A stretch of 54,362 bases of DNA. Origin: an uncultured Parasphingopyxis sp. (GTDB taxonomy: Bacteria > Pseudomonadota > Alphaproteobacteria > Sphingomonadales > Sphingomonadaceae). The notes under the pieces were generated by a model. That model searched no databases and was not told the DNA's origin. It was given only the letters and a program-made list of their open reading frames with translations. Of this stretch, positions 11,610 to 21,031 are shown piece after piece (the first letter of the stretch is position 1; each line of letters begins with the position of its first letter). A program made the translations under genes and the position numbers. The stretch is from positions 1 to 54,362 of the forward strand of contig NZ_CAKZNF010000009.1 in assembly GCF_937129435.1 (NCBI RefSeq), in the 5' to 3' direction.

Positions 11610-12569
11610 CTATAATCCCATTGCCGCAAATTGGCGGCGACGGGGATCGCTTCGGGACGGAATCTCGAGGCGGAGTGCGCGGTTACCGAAGTCGATGGAT
11701 ACGCGATCAAAGGCGCGCAACGCGTTCATGCCCAAGAGCATTGCCGGACGGTCGTCCAGTTCCAGTTGGTGGAAAAGTTCGGAATCGGCGAAGGCGATCG
11801 GCAATGCGTTGAGAACAACGCGCCCGATCCGAACGCGCTCGGCTATCGTATATTCCACGTCCATCGAAGTCCCGGTCACCGCTGTAACGTTTACGCGCTG
11901 ATCCGCTTCCATCCTGCCGCGACGAACCAGGCGGTCGCGCAAGGCATAGTTGCCGATTGAGAAACTCGACCCGGTGTCGACGATGGCGGTGATGTTCGTG
12001 CCATCGATCTGCACATCGGCGAGAACAAGACGACCGAGACGCGTTCGGGCGCGAACGATGATGATATTCTGGCCGGAGGGATTCCGGTCACGAAAGCGCG
12101 AGGGCGTCAGCGTCATTTCGCGACGATCGAAATCGAGCACGACCTGATGGTCTTCCAGCGCATCGATCCCCAGCATGCCCGCAGCGCCGATATTGCGCCT
12201 CTCGAGCGCGGGCGCCTGAACGCCCTCCATTGTACGTTCGCCAAAGCCCATTTCGGGAATCAGAACCGTCGGCACACGCTGCACGTCCAGGACGGTCGAA
12301 AGGACGACATCGTCGCTCGCGTCCAGAAAAAGCATTTCGGCCAGCTCGCGCGATATGACCGTCCGCTCCGACCCGGTATCGATGATGAAGCGATAAGCGC
12401 CGATACCGCCGATACTGACGGGTACGGTCATGCGATCGTCATGCAATCGATCATAGTCGAGCGAATGGGATTCAGACTGATCCTGCGCGGCTTCGTCCCG
12501 CGCCTGCTCCGGCACGCCGCCCGACATGGTGAGCGACGCAATCGTTCCGATGATCCATCCGATGTCCAT
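11610..12569 (-). CDS. Retropepsin-like aspartyl protease family protein, two domains
   Basis: This predicted 319-residue protein starts MDIGWIIGTIASLTMSGG, a likely export signal. It contains two retropepsin-like units. The first has IIDTGSERTVIS with Asp64 in DTGS and the closing strand GMLGIDALEDHQVVLDFDRR. The second has AIVDTGSSFSIGNYAL with Asp198 and the matching MLLGMNALRAFDRVSIDFG. In single-domain family members two subunits form one active site. Here the tandem layout could make a pseudo-dimer like pepsin. Periplasmic proteins of this type are widespread in sphingomonads, and their substrates are mostly unknown. It is convergent with the EAL gene (8-base gap) and lies downstream of mfd on the same strand. 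Confidence 0.85.
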   Translation of the reverse strand: MDIGWIIGTIASLTMSGGVPEQARDEAAQDQSESHSLDYDRLHDDRMTVPVSIGGIGAYRFIIDTGSERTVISRELAEMLFLDASDDVVLSTVLDVQRVPTVLIPEMGFGERTMEGVQAPALERRNIGAAGMLGIDALEDHQVVLDFDRREMTLTPSRFRDRNPSGQNIIIVRARTRLGRLVLADVQIDGTNITAIVDTGSSFSIGNYALRDRLVRRGRMEADQRVNVTAVTGTSMDVEYTIAERVRIGRVVLNALPIAFADSELFHQLELDDRPAMLLGMNALRAFDRVSIDFGNRALRLEIPSRSDPRRRQFAAMGL

Positions 12570-12640
12570 TGTGCCTCTCCAGCAATGGTGCCCGGGAGTT
12601 TACATCATTCGGCCTTTTGCGGGAGAATTTTCGACCAAGG

Positions 12641-15600
12641 TCAGCCTGCGGCCTTCGAAAGGCCTTTGGAAAGCTGCAAAATGCCGTTCAACCGCGCCTG
12701 TGGATCGCCCCAGTTTCGCGTGATGACCAGCTTGTGATCTGGCCGCAGGCGCGCGGTTTTTCCTATTCGCTCGACATAGGCGATCAGACCGGCGGGATCG
12801 GGAACGCGATCCTGGAAGAATGTCACGAGCGCACCGCGCGGGCCGGCATCGATCTTCGCCACATTCGCTTTTTTGGCGTTGAGTTTCGCCTCGATCACGC
12901 GAAGCAGGTTCTCGGTCGGCAGCGGCAACTTGCCGAACCGGTCGATCAGCTCGGCGGCGAACGCCTCGACCTCCTGACGATCCTCAAGGCCATTCATGCG
13001 GCGGTAAAGAGCCATGCGGAGGTCGAGATCGGGGACATAGTCTTCGGGGATCAGGATCGGCGCATCGACCGAAATCTGCGGCGACAGGTCGCGACTGCTT
13101 GCCTCAATCCCCGCATCCCCCGCCTTGGCGGCGACGATCGCGTCCTCGAGCATGGACTGATAGAGCTCGAAACCGACCTCCTTGATATGGCCCGACTGTT
13201 CATCGCCGAGCAGATTGCCGGCGCCGCGCTGATCGAGATCGTGGCTCGCGAGCTGAAAGCCCGCGCCCAGTGTTTCGAGATCGGAGAGGACGGACAGGCG
13301 CTTCTGCGCCGCCTCAGTCACCACGCGGTTGGCCGGCGTCGTCATATAGGCATAGGCGCGTTCCTTGGAGCGCCCGACGCGTCCGCGCAACTGGTAGAGC
13401 TGGGCGAGACCGAACATGTCGGCGCGGTGGATGATCAGCGTGTTGGCCGACGGAATATCGAGTCCGCTCTCGACGATCGTCGTTGACAGCAGCACATCGT
13501 ATTTTCTGTCGTAAAAGGCGCTCATCCGCTCTTCGACCTGCGTCGGCGGCATCTGGCCATGGGCGATGACGAAGCTGATCTCGGGAACGTGTTCACGCAG
13601 GAACTCCTCGATCTCGGGCAGGTCGGCAATGCGCGGCGCGACGAAGAAGCTCTGGCCGCCGCGATAATGTTCGCGCAGCAGCGCCTCGCGCAGCACGACC
13701 GGGTCCCAGGGCATGACGTAGGTGCGCACCGCGAGCCGGTCGATCGGCGGCGTCTGGATGACGGAGAGTTCGCGCAGTCCGCTCATCGCCATTTGCAGCG
13801 TGCGCGGGATCGGCGTGGCGGTCAGCGTCAGCACATGCACGTCCGCCTTGAGCGCCTTGAGACGCTCCTTGTGGGTGACGCCGAAATGCTGCTCCTCGTC
13901 GACAATCACGAGGCCGAGCCGCTTGAAGTCGACCGACTTGGCAAGGATCGCATGTGTGCCGATGACGATATCGACATTGCCGCTGGCGAGTCCTTCGCGC
14001 GTCGCCTTGGCCTCGGCGGCAGGTACGAGGCGCGACAGGCGGCCGATCTCGACCGGGAAGCCCGCGAAGCGCTCGGTGACATTGGTGTACTGCTGGCGCG
14101 CGAGCAGGGTGGTCGGACACACGATGGCGACCTGCATCCCGCTCATCGCCGCGACATAGGCGGCACGCAACGCGACCTCGGTCTTGCCGAAGCCCACATC
14201 GCCGCACACCAACCGGTCCATCGGCTTGCCCTTGCCGAGATCGGCAACGACATCGCCGATCGCGCGTTCCTGATCGTCGGTTTCGGCATAGGGGAAGCGG
14301 TCGACGAACTGGGCGTAGTCGGAGTCGGGGAGTGCGCTCTCGGCTTCGCGCAGCGCACGCTTGGCGGCGGTGGCGATGAGTTCGCCCGCAATCTCGTGGA
14401 TGCGATCCTTCATCTTCGCCTTGCGCCGTTGCCAGCCTTCGCCGCCCAGCCTGTCGAGCGACACCATACCTTCCGACGCGCCATAGCGTGACAGCACATC
14501 GAGATTTTCGACAGGAACGTAGAGCTTGTCGCCGCCCGCATATTCGAGCGCGACGCAATCGTGCGGTGCATCGCCGACGGGAATTGAAATCAGTCCCTCA
14601 TAGCGGCCGATACCGTGCTCGGTGTGAACGACGAAATCGCCGGGCGAGAGCGTCGCCAGTTCGTTGAGGAAGGCGTCGGCATCCTTTTTTCGGCGCGTCC
14701 GGCGCCGCAGGCGATCGCCGAGCATGTCCTGTTCGGTGAGGACGGCGATGTCCCCGGCGGTGAAACCGTGATCGAGTGGAACGATGGCGTGGCTGAGATC
14801 GTGCGATTGCGCGTCGGACCAGCTGTCGGCGCTGTGCTCCACCTGCAGGCCGTGCTCGGCCATCAGTCCCGAAAAGCGGTTGCGCGCGCCTTCGGAATAG
14901 CTGCCCAGGACGACCTTCTTGCCCGATTGGCGGAGTTCGGCGACGTGATCGGCAATGGCGCGATAGACATTGGCGTCGCCCTTGCGCTCGGGCGCGAAGT
15001 CTCGCGCCGCCTGAGCGCCGAAATCGACGACGTGGTCGTTGTCAGGCTCGCGAAAGGGGCTGGCGATGTGGAGAGGGCGCCGTTCGATCCGCGTCGCCCA
15101 GTCATCGGCCGGGAGGTAGAGCGTTTCGGGATCGATCGGGCGATAACTTCCAGGATCGCCGCCAAGCGCCGCCTTGCGATTGCCGAAATAGTCCTCGATC
15201 GCGCCGAACCGCGCTTCCGCAGCCGCGGGCGTGCCATGGTCGCGCACGGTGACGGCGTCGTCGCCGAGATGATCGAACAGCGTGTCGAGCCGTTCCTCGA
15301 ACAAAGGCAGCCAGTGTTCCATGCCTGCCAAGCGGCGGCCTTCGCTGATCGCCTGATAAAGCGGGTCGCCGGTTGCCGTGGCGCCGAACAACTCGCGATA
15401 GCCGGTCCGGAAACGGCGGATCGTGTCTTCCTCGAGTAGCGCTTCGGACGCCGGGAGCAGATCGAATCGCTCGACATTGCCGGTCGTGCGCTGATCGGTC
15501 GGATCGAACCGCCGCACTGTTTCGATCTCGTCACCGAAGAAATCGAGGCGGAGACCTTCTTCTTCGCCCGAAGGGAAAAGGTCGATGATGCTGCCTCGCA

Positions 15601-16099
15601 CCGCAAATTCGCCCGCATCGGCGACGGTGTTGGTGCGGACATAGCCCTGACCCTGCAGCAGCATGATCAGCTTGTCGAATTCGATCCGTTCGCCGGGCGC
15701 AAGCGTGGCGGCGAGTTGGCGCAGCCTGAAGGGCGTAAGCGTGCGCTGGGTTGCGGCATTGACCGTGGTGACCAGCAGTTGCGGCCGTTCCGGCTCCGTG
15801 CCGAGGGCATGGAGCGCGGCGAGCCGTTCGGCCATGATGCGTAGGCTGGGGCTGGCGCGGTCATAGGGGAGGCAGTCCCAGGCCGGAAAGGCAACGATAT
15901 CGATGTCGGGCGCGAACCAGCGCGCGGCATCGGCGAGCGCACGCATCGCATTGTCATCGGACGCGACATAGACTGCGCGCGCACCTCTTCCGGCAGCCAG
16001 CCGGGCGAGGTCGCTCATCAACAGCGGCAGGAAGCCCTGCGGCGCGCTCGCCAGCGTCATCGGCGCGGCGGCGGAAAGAAGAGGGGAGAGATCGGTCAC
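12641..16099 (-). CDS. mfd: Transcription-repair coupling factor Mfd
   Basis: Mfd removes RNA polymerase stalled at DNA lesions and recruits UvrA for repair. The 1152-residue protein starts with GTG (MTDLSPLLSAAAP). The N-terminal UvrB-like region is followed by the RNA polymerase-interaction module (LSPGDFVVHTEHGIGRYEG). The helicase core has Walker A GDVGFGKTEVALRA near residue 632, DEEQHFG near 733, and TTIVESGLDIPSANT with QLRGRVGRS. The C-terminal regulatory domain is complete. It lies in the conserved mfd / sdhE / recG neighbourhood. A 140-base gap with a large GC-rich inverted repeat separates it from sdhE. Confidence 0.98.
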   Translation of the reverse strand: MTDLSPLLSAAAPMTLASAPQGFLPLLMSDLARLAAGRGARAVYVASDDNAMRALADAARWFAPDIDIVAFPAWDCLPYDRASPSLRIMAERLAALHALGTEPERPQLLVTTVNAATQRTLTPFRLRQLAATLAPGERIEFDKLIMLLQGQGYVRTNTVADAGEFAVRGSIIDLFPSGEEEGLRLDFFGDEIETVRRFDPTDQRTTGNVERFDLLPASEALLEEDTIRRFRTGYRELFGATATGDPLYQAISEGRRLAGMEHWLPLFEERLDTLFDHLGDDAVTVRDHGTPAAAEARFGAIEDYFGNRKAALGGDPGSYRPIDPETLYLPADDWATRIERRPLHIASPFREPDNDHVVDFGAQAARDFAPERKGDANVYRAIADHVAELRQSGKKVVLGSYSEGARNRFSGLMAEHGLQVEHSADSWSDAQSHDLSHAIVPLDHGFTAGDIAVLTEQDMLGDRLRRRTRRKKDADAFLNELATLSPGDFVVHTEHGIGRYEGLISIPVGDAPHDCVALEYAGGDKLYVPVENLDVLSRYGASEGMVSLDRLGGEGWQRRKAKMKDRIHEIAGELIATAAKRALREAESALPDSDYAQFVDRFPYAETDDQERAIGDVVADLGKGKPMDRLVCGDVGFGKTEVALRAAYVAAMSGMQVAIVCPTTLLARQQYTNVTERFAGFPVEIGRLSRLVPAAEAKATREGLASGNVDIVIGTHAILAKSVDFKRLGLVIVDEEQHFGVTHKERLKALKADVHVLTLTATPIPRTLQMAMSGLRELSVIQTPPIDRLAVRTYVMPWDPVVLREALLREHYRGGQSFFVAPRIADLPEIEEFLREHVPEISFVIAHGQMPPTQVEERMSAFYDRKYDVLLSTTIVESGLDIPSANTLIIHRADMFGLAQLYQLRGRVGRSKERAYAYMTTPANRVVTEAAQKRLSVLSDLETLGAGFQLASHDLDQRGAGNLLGDEQSGHIKEVGFELYQSMLEDAIVAAKAGDAGIEASSRDLSPQISVDAPILIPEDYVPDLDLRMALYRRMNGLEDRQEVEAFAAELIDRFGKLPLPTENLLRVIEAKLNAKKANVAKIDAGPRGALVTFFQDRVPDPAGLIAYVERIGKTARLRPDHKLVITRNWGDPQARLNGILQLSKGLSKAAG

Positions 16100-16102
16100 A
16101 AT

Positions 16103-16210
16103 GCCCTCCCCCTAGATGGGGGAGGGTTGGGTGGGGGTGACATCTCCGCAAGCGCCATCGCCCGAAGGTGCCTCACCCCACCCCAACCCCTCCCCATCAA
16201 GGGGAGGGGC
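16103..16210. repeat. Large GC-rich imperfect inverted repeat (interspersed palindromic element)
   Basis: The left arm (16103-16140) reads CCCTCCCCCTAGATGGGGGA and on through a GGGTTGGGTGGGGG run. The right arm (16171-16210) contains the reverse complement with a few changes, CCCCACCCCAACCCCTCCCC followed by ATCAAGGGGAGGGG. Each arm also folds on itself into a small hairpin. The layout matches the CCCCTCCCC/TTGGGGTGGGG family of interspersed elements seen in many alphaproteobacteria. It fills the mfd-sdhE gap. No function is assigned. Confidence 0.75.
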
Positions 16211-16238
16211 TTTCCATCGCTGGACCAGCTTAAACGCG

Positions 16239-16505
16239 TCACTTCGACACCGGCACGAAATCCAGCCGCTGCATCCGCTCCATCATGTCGCCAGCAAATC
16301 TATCGGGCACCGGCTCGGTCTGCATCGCCCAGGCCATGATGTGCACATCGTCGAGATCGAGCAGCGATTCGAACCAGGCGATCTCTTCCTCGCTCCATCC
16401 GGCGGCATAATGGTCGTAATAGCCACCGATCAGCAGGTCGGCTTCCTTGGTGCCGCGGTGCCAGGCGCGGAACTTCAATCGTTTCAATCGGGTCTCGCGA
16501 TCCAT
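16239..16505 (-). CDS. sdhE: Succinate dehydrogenase assembly factor SdhE
   Basis: SdhE (SdhAF2/YgfY) binds the flavoprotein subunit SdhA and promotes covalent FAD attachment. The 88-residue product MDRETRLKRLKFRAWHRGTK has the conserved basic RLKFRAWHRGTKEADLLIGGY core, which is the flavinylation signature (RGxxE-type). It is followed by the acidic helix WSEEEIAWFESLLDLDD. The length is typical. The open frame continues upstream of this ATG, but the extension runs antisense into recG and is not needed. It is divergent from recG with a 67-base gap, a common alphaproteobacterial arrangement. No sdh genes are in the window. Confidence 0.92.
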   Translation of the reverse strand: MDRETRLKRLKFRAWHRGTKEADLLIGGYYDHYAAGWSEEEIAWFESLLDLDDVHIMAWAMQTEPVPDRFAGDMMERMQRLDFVPVSK

Positions 16506-16572
16506 GCCGGCTCCACAACAAAAGGCCGGCAGGCGCTTTGAGGCCTGTCGGCGAACGGCTATCCATGTAGCC

Positions 16573-18633
16573 ATGCGGCCCGACATTCTCAATCCGCTCT
16601 TCGCCGAGGTGCAGACGCTGAAAGGCGTGGGCAGCAAGCTTGCCAAGCCTTTGGCGCGGCTGAAGATCGAAACGGTGGGCGACCTGCTGTTCCACCTGCC
16701 GACCGGCTGGATCGACCGCAAACGCGTCGAAACGCTCGATATGGAGGATGCGGGCGGAACGATCGCGACAGTGGTGACGCCGGTCGATTATCGTCAGTCA
16801 GGCCCGCGCAGCCCCATGAAGGTGCACGCGACCGACAAGGACGGCAACTATGTCAGCCTCGTCTATTTCAACAATCCGGGCTGGGCGAAAAAGCAACTGC
16901 CGCTGGGTGAGCCCAAGGCCGTGTCGGGGCGGCTCGATCTTTACGGGCAGGAATTGCAGATCGTCCATCCCGAGATCGTCCTGCCGCCAGAGGAGCTGGA
17001 CACGATCCCGAAGCGCGAGCCGGTCTATCCGCTCGCCGAGGGACTGACGAACAACCGGCTGCGGCAGCTGATCGAACAGGCCGAGGAGCGGGTGCCCGAC
17101 CTCTCCGAATGGATCGAACCGAGCGTTCTCACGCGGGAAGGCTGGCCGGCATGGAAGGCGGCGCTCGAGACGGTCCACCGCGAACCGGCGAACGAGGCCG
17201 TGCAGCGACGGCTTGCCTATGATGAAATCTTCGCCAACCAGCTGGCGCTGAGCCTCGTGCGCGCGGCCTCTCGGCGGCGGCGCGGCACGCCGCTGATCGG
17301 CGACGGGCGGCTGCGCGACAGTCTCGACCTTCCCTATACGCCGACCGGCGCGCAGCGGCGTTCGGTTCAGGAAGTGTCAGACGACATGGCACAGGATCGG
17401 CCGATGCTGCGGCTCCTTCAGGGCGATGTCGGCGCGGGCAAGACGCTGGTCGCAGTGATGGCGTTGCTGATCGCGGTCGAAGCAGGGGCGCAGGGAGCGC
17501 TTCTTGCGCCGACCGAGATCCTCGCGCGCCAGCATTATGAAAGCGTGCGCGAAATGCTGCGGGGCTTGCCGGTCGAGGTCGCAATTCTCACGGGCCGCGA
17601 CAAGGGCAAGGCGCGCGAAGCGACGCTGATGGGGCTCGCCGACGGGTCGATCGACATCCTGATCGGTACGCACGCCATCTTTCAGGAGGCGGTGAAATAC
17701 CGCAATCTTGGCCTGGCCGTGATTGACGAACAGCATCGCTTCGGTGTCGCCCAGCGGATGATGCTCGCGGAAAAGGCAGAACGGCCGCCGCATCTTCTGG
17801 TGATGACCGCAACGCCGATTCCGCGCACGCTGACGCTCACCCATTATGGCGAGATGGACGTGTCGCGGCTCGACGAGATGCCGCCGGGGCGCCAGCCGAT
17901 CGAAACGCGGGTGATGAATGCGAACCGGCTCGACGAGATCGTCGACGCGCTCGGTCGCCATGTCTCGGGCGGGGGGCAGGCCTATTGGGTCTGTCCGCTG
18001 GTCGAGGAAAGCGAGAAGGTCGACCAGGCGGCGGCCGAGGATCGGGCGAAGGTGCTTCAGGCGCGCTTCGGCCAGGAGCGGGTCGGTCTCGTCCATGGCC
18101 GGTTGAAGGGCGAGGAGAAGGACGCCATCATGGCACGTTTCCAGTCGGGCGAGCTGGCGGTCCTTGTAGCGACGACGGTGATCGAGGTTGGCGTCGATGT
18201 TCCCAATGCGACTTTGATGATCGTCGAGGGGGCCGATCGGTTCGGACTGGCGCAGCTCCATCAGCTGCGGGGCAGGGTCGGTCGCGGCGATCAGCGGTCG
18301 GTGTGCCTTTTGTTGCGCGGAGATGCGCTGAGCGAGACGGCAAGGGCCCGGCTCGCTTTGCTCCGCGAAACCAATGACGGCTTCCGGATTGCGGAGGAGG
18401 ATCTCCGGCTACGCGGCGCCGGCGAAATCCTTGGCACGCGGCAATCGGGTGACGTCGGCTTCCGGATCGCGACGCCCGAACAGGTCGCCGATCTCGCGCC
18501 GATGGCAACGGACGATGCACGGCTGCTGATCGAGCGCGAAGGGGGGCTCGAAAGCGAACGCGGACAGGCTGCCCGCACCGCCCTTTATCTGTTCAAGCGC
18601 GATGCGGCGGTGCCTCTCCTGCGATCCGGCTAA
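16573..18633 (+). CDS. recG: ATP-dependent DNA helicase RecG
   Basis: RecG reverses stalled replication forks and branch-migrates recombination intermediates. The chosen ATG gives MRPDILNPLFAEVQTLKGVG and 686 residues, the normal length. The same frame is open further upstream but overlaps sdhE on the other strand. The N-terminal wedge/OB domain is followed by the helicase core: GDVGAGKTLVAVMA from residue 284, DEQHRFGVAQR from 385, MTATPIPRTLTL, and TTVIEVGVDVPNAT with QLRGRVGRG. The C-terminal segment LRLRGAGEILGTRQSG is typical of RecG. It is convergent with the PilZ gene, 11 bases away. Confidence 0.97.
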   Translation: MRPDILNPLFAEVQTLKGVGSKLAKPLARLKIETVGDLLFHLPTGWIDRKRVETLDMEDAGGTIATVVTPVDYRQSGPRSPMKVHATDKDGNYVSLVYFNNPGWAKKQLPLGEPKAVSGRLDLYGQELQIVHPEIVLPPEELDTIPKREPVYPLAEGLTNNRLRQLIEQAEERVPDLSEWIEPSVLTREGWPAWKAALETVHREPANEAVQRRLAYDEIFANQLALSLVRAASRRRRGTPLIGDGRLRDSLDLPYTPTGAQRRSVQEVSDDMAQDRPMLRLLQGDVGAGKTLVAVMALLIAVEAGAQGALLAPTEILARQHYESVREMLRGLPVEVAILTGRDKGKAREATLMGLADGSIDILIGTHAIFQEAVKYRNLGLAVIDEQHRFGVAQRMMLAEKAERPPHLLVMTATPIPRTLTLTHYGEMDVSRLDEMPPGRQPIETRVMNANRLDEIVDALGRHVSGGGQAYWVCPLVEESEKVDQAAAEDRAKVLQARFGQERVGLVHGRLKGEEKDAIMARFQSGELAVLVATTVIEVGVDVPNATLMIVEGADRFGLAQLHQLRGRVGRGDQRSVCLLLRGDALSETARARLALLRETNDGFRIAEEDLRLRGAGEILGTRQSGDVGFRIATPEQVADLAPMATDDARLLIEREGGLESERGQAARTALYLFKRDAAVPLLRSG

Positions 18634-18644
18634 TCTGCGGCGCG

Positions 18645-18980
18645 CTAACCGTTGGCCCGGCGCGGCGCGGCGTCGAGCAATTCGCGATAGCCGCGCACGT
18701 CGAAAGGCCGGATGAACTCGGCGCCGATCCGATCGCTGAGCGACCAGACGATGCGGGCGTTCACTTCGCCGATCATTGGCAGTTGCAGGCGGACCAGCGT
18801 GCCTTCGCGATAACCTACGGGAGAGATCGCCATGAAGCCGAAAGGCGAGAGATTGCCGATCAGGACTTCATGCGCTTCTTCATTCGGCTCGTGCAGTTCC
18901 GCCTTGATCGAAACGGCATCGCGTTCGGCACGACGCTTTTCGACGTCGAAAATGTGCTGGGCGAGGGGCTGTGCTCCCAT
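18645..18980 (-). CDS. PilZ domain protein, probable c-di-GMP receptor
   Basis: This predicted 111-residue single-domain PilZ protein has both c-di-GMP-binding motifs. The first is RxxxR at residues 16-20 (RRAER); the second is N-x-S-x-x-G (NLSPFG, 43-48). The start chosen is MGAQPLAQHIFDVEKRR because a GGAG lies eight bases upstream. An earlier GTG and three ATG codons up to position 19031 would give a longer form, but no ribosome binding site is seen there. It could be an effector read out through the EAL-type enzyme encoded at 9568-11601, but nothing in the sequence links the two. Its output partner is unknown. Confidence 0.8.
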   Translation of the reverse strand: MGAQPLAQHIFDVEKRRAERDAVSIKAELHEPNEEAHEVLIGNLSPFGFMAISPVGYREGTLVRLQLPMIGEVNARIVWSLSDRIGAEFIRPFDVRGYRELLDAAPRRANG

Positions 18981-19121
18981 GGCGAAAACTCCAATATGCG
19001 ACTCTTGGAGCATCATCATGCACAACCACACTTAAGCGGTTGGAAAACGGCGGCGTTAACACCGTATTGAGCATGGCCGTTCACGCCGTTCCGGCCCGGA
19101 ATTTCGCGGCGGAGAGCGGTT

Positions 19122-20348
19122 TTACGCCGAAACGATTACACCATGTTTTTTCTTGCCTGCGGAAAGGCGAACGGGCTCATTTCCCGCAGAAACCGTAGCG
19201 TTTTCATCTCCGACCTTCTCGCCGTCTATGCGCGCGCCGCCGCCGCGGATCAGCCGCCGTGCTTCGCCCTTTGAAGCCACGAGCCCGAGTTCGACCATCG
19301 CGTCCAGCACGCCGATTTCGCCTGCCACCGCAAGCGTCGGCAGGTCATCGCCTGTTCCGCCCTGTTCGAAGGTTTCGCGCGCCGTGGCCTCCGCATCGCG
19401 CGCGGCCTGTTCGCCGCGGCACATGGCGGTGACTTCGTTCGCCAGACGCACCTTGGCGTCATTGATTTCGGCGCCCTCGAGCGCTTCGAGCCGGCGCACC
19501 TCGTCCAGTGGCATATCGGTAAACAGCCGCAGAAAGCGGCCAACATCGCGATCGTCGGTGTTTCGCCAATATTGCCAGAAGTCATAGGCGGGCAGTTGCT
19601 CCTCGTTGAGCCACACGGCGCCCGAGACCGACTTGCCCATCTTCTTCCCGTCCGCCGTCGTGATCAGCGGCGCGGTGACGCCGTAAAGCTCTGCGCCGTC
19701 GATCCGGCGGGCAAGCTCGATGCCGTTGACGATATTGCCCCATTGATCGCTGCCGCCGAGCTGCAGCTTGCAGCCGTAATCGCGCGAAAGTTTCAGAAAG
19801 TCGTAGGCCTGCAGGATCATGTAATTGAATTCGAGGAAGGTCAGCGGCTGTTCGCGGTCGAGGCGGAGCTTGACCGAATCGAAGGTCAGCATCCGGTTGA
19901 TCGTGAAATGCTTCCCGACATCGCGGAGGAGATCGATATAGCTGAGCTCCGACAGCCACTCGTCATTGTTGATGAGAATGGCCCCGGTCTTGCTGTCGTT
20001 GAAGCGAAGAATGCGGGCAAAGCTGTCGTGAATCGAGGCGATATTGGCTTTGAGCACCTCGTCGGTCAGTAGCTTGCGGACATCGTCCTTGCCCGAGGGA
20101 TCACCCACCTTTGCCGTGCCGCCACCCATGATGACGATCGGCCGATGGCCGGCCTGCTGAACGCGGCGGAGAAGCATGATCGAGGCAAGGTTGCCGACAT
20201 GGAGCGAGGGCGCCGTCGGATCGAAGCCGACATAACCCGTAATCGTCTCCTTTGTGGCCAATGCGTCCAGCGCCCCGGCGTCCGTAAGCTGGTGGATGTG
20301 GCCGCGTTCCTCCAGGAGGCGCAGGAGATCGGATTGGAAATCGCTCAT
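19122..20348 (-). CDS. tyrS: Tyrosyl-tRNA synthetase
   Basis: TyrS charges tRNA-Tyr. The 408-residue protein has the class I HIGH-type motif as HVGN at residues 50-53 (GFDPTAPSLHVGN) and the KMSKS loop as KKMGKSVSG near 235. LGGSDQWGN is the tyrosine-site segment. A C-terminal S4 RNA-binding domain is visible in LVASKGEARRLIRGGGARID. The length and motifs fit the TyrRS-S type. The gene is alone on the minus strand. The 137-base gap upstream contains a near-perfect inverted repeat. Confidence 0.97.
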   Translation of the reverse strand: MSDFQSDLLRLLEERGHIHQLTDAGALDALATKETITGYVGFDPTAPSLHVGNLASIMLLRRVQQAGHRPIVIMGGGTAKVGDPSGKDDVRKLLTDEVLKANIASIHDSFARILRFNDSKTGAILINNDEWLSELSYIDLLRDVGKHFTINRMLTFDSVKLRLDREQPLTFLEFNYMILQAYDFLKLSRDYGCKLQLGGSDQWGNIVNGIELARRIDGAELYGVTAPLITTADGKKMGKSVSGAVWLNEEQLPAYDFWQYWRNTDDRDVGRFLRLFTDMPLDEVRRLEALEGAEINDAKVRLANEVTAMCRGEQAARDAEATARETFEQGGTGDDLPTLAVAGEIGVLDAMVELGLVASKGEARRLIRGGGARIDGEKVGDENATVSAGNEPVRLSAGKKKHGVIVSA

Positions 20349-20400
20349 GATGCGCGGGCGGTTAGCATGGGGAAACCTGCATCGCTACCATTACCGATCG

Positions 20401-20473
20401 CCCTGAGCTTGTCGAAGGGCCGTCCTATCTTCTAGGTCGAAACAGTAAGTGCAACCCTTCGACAAGCTCAGGG
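20401..20473. repeat. 19-bp perfect inverted repeat, REP-like
   Basis: CCCTGAGCTTGTCGAAGGG at 20401-20419 is repeated as its exact reverse complement at 20455-20473, with a 35-base loop. The half-site CCTTCGACAAGCTCAGG is a very common interspersed palindrome in sphingomonad and other alphaproteobacterial genomes. It lies between tyrS and the DOMON-like gene, divergent starts, so it is not a simple terminator. It could shape a transcript hairpin on either strand. Confidence 0.85.
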
Positions 20474-20485
20474 TAATCGGGTTCT

Positions 20486-21031
20486 ATGCGGTTTAATCTC
20501 TCACCCCATCCCACGACGCCCAGCGAAATCGTGAAGGGTATCGAAGTTCAGCACGAATGGAAGGAGCGCGACACGCTCTGGCTGCGCTATGTCGTCGATT
20601 GCCCGGTCGACAACCTGACTCTGCCCGATCCCGCAAATCGCGAACGGTGCGACAATCTCTGGCAAGCGACCTGTTTCGAACTGTTCCTGCGCGAACCCGG
20701 GGCTGTGCCCTATGACGAGTATAACTTTTCACCATCGAGCCAATGGGCGGCATACGCGTTCAACGATTTCCGCGAAGGCGCCCGCGATCTGAATCTCCCT
20801 GAACCGCCGCAGATCGAGCTTGACGCCGGGGACAGTTTCTTTGCGCTTGAAGTCGATCTGACGTTGCCGCCCGATCGCATATATCAGATCATTCGCGCCG
20901 CGATCTCGGCGATTATTGTCGATACGGACGGCAACAAAACCTATTGGGGCTACCATCATCCGCCTGGCGATCCCGAATTCCATCATGCCGATTGCTTTGC
21001 TGCCGAATTGACGCCACCGGGTGCCGCATGA
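20486..21031 (+). CDS. DOMON-like domain protein
   Basis: This predicted 181-residue soluble protein has no signal peptide. It starts MRFNLSPHPTTPSEIVKGIE and is rich in beta strands. The segment LWQATCFELFLREPGAVPYDEYNFSPSSQWAAYAFNDFR resembles the DOMON-like/type-9 carbohydrate-binding fold seen in a family of small proteobacterial proteins; I recognise the family by this conserved block and the C-terminal TYWGYHHPPGDPEFHHADCFA. Ligand is unknown. The stop overlaps the start of the NamZ-like gene (ATGA), which suggests a shared operon and possibly a shared cell-wall or sugar-related role. Confidence 0.7.
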   Translation: MRFNLSPHPTTPSEIVKGIEVQHEWKERDTLWLRYVVDCPVDNLTLPDPANRERCDNLWQATCFELFLREPGAVPYDEYNFSPSSQWAAYAFNDFREGARDLNLPEPPQIELDAGDSFFALEVDLTLPPDRIYQIIRAAISAIIVDTDGNKTYWGYHHPPGDPEFHHADCFAAELTPPGAA

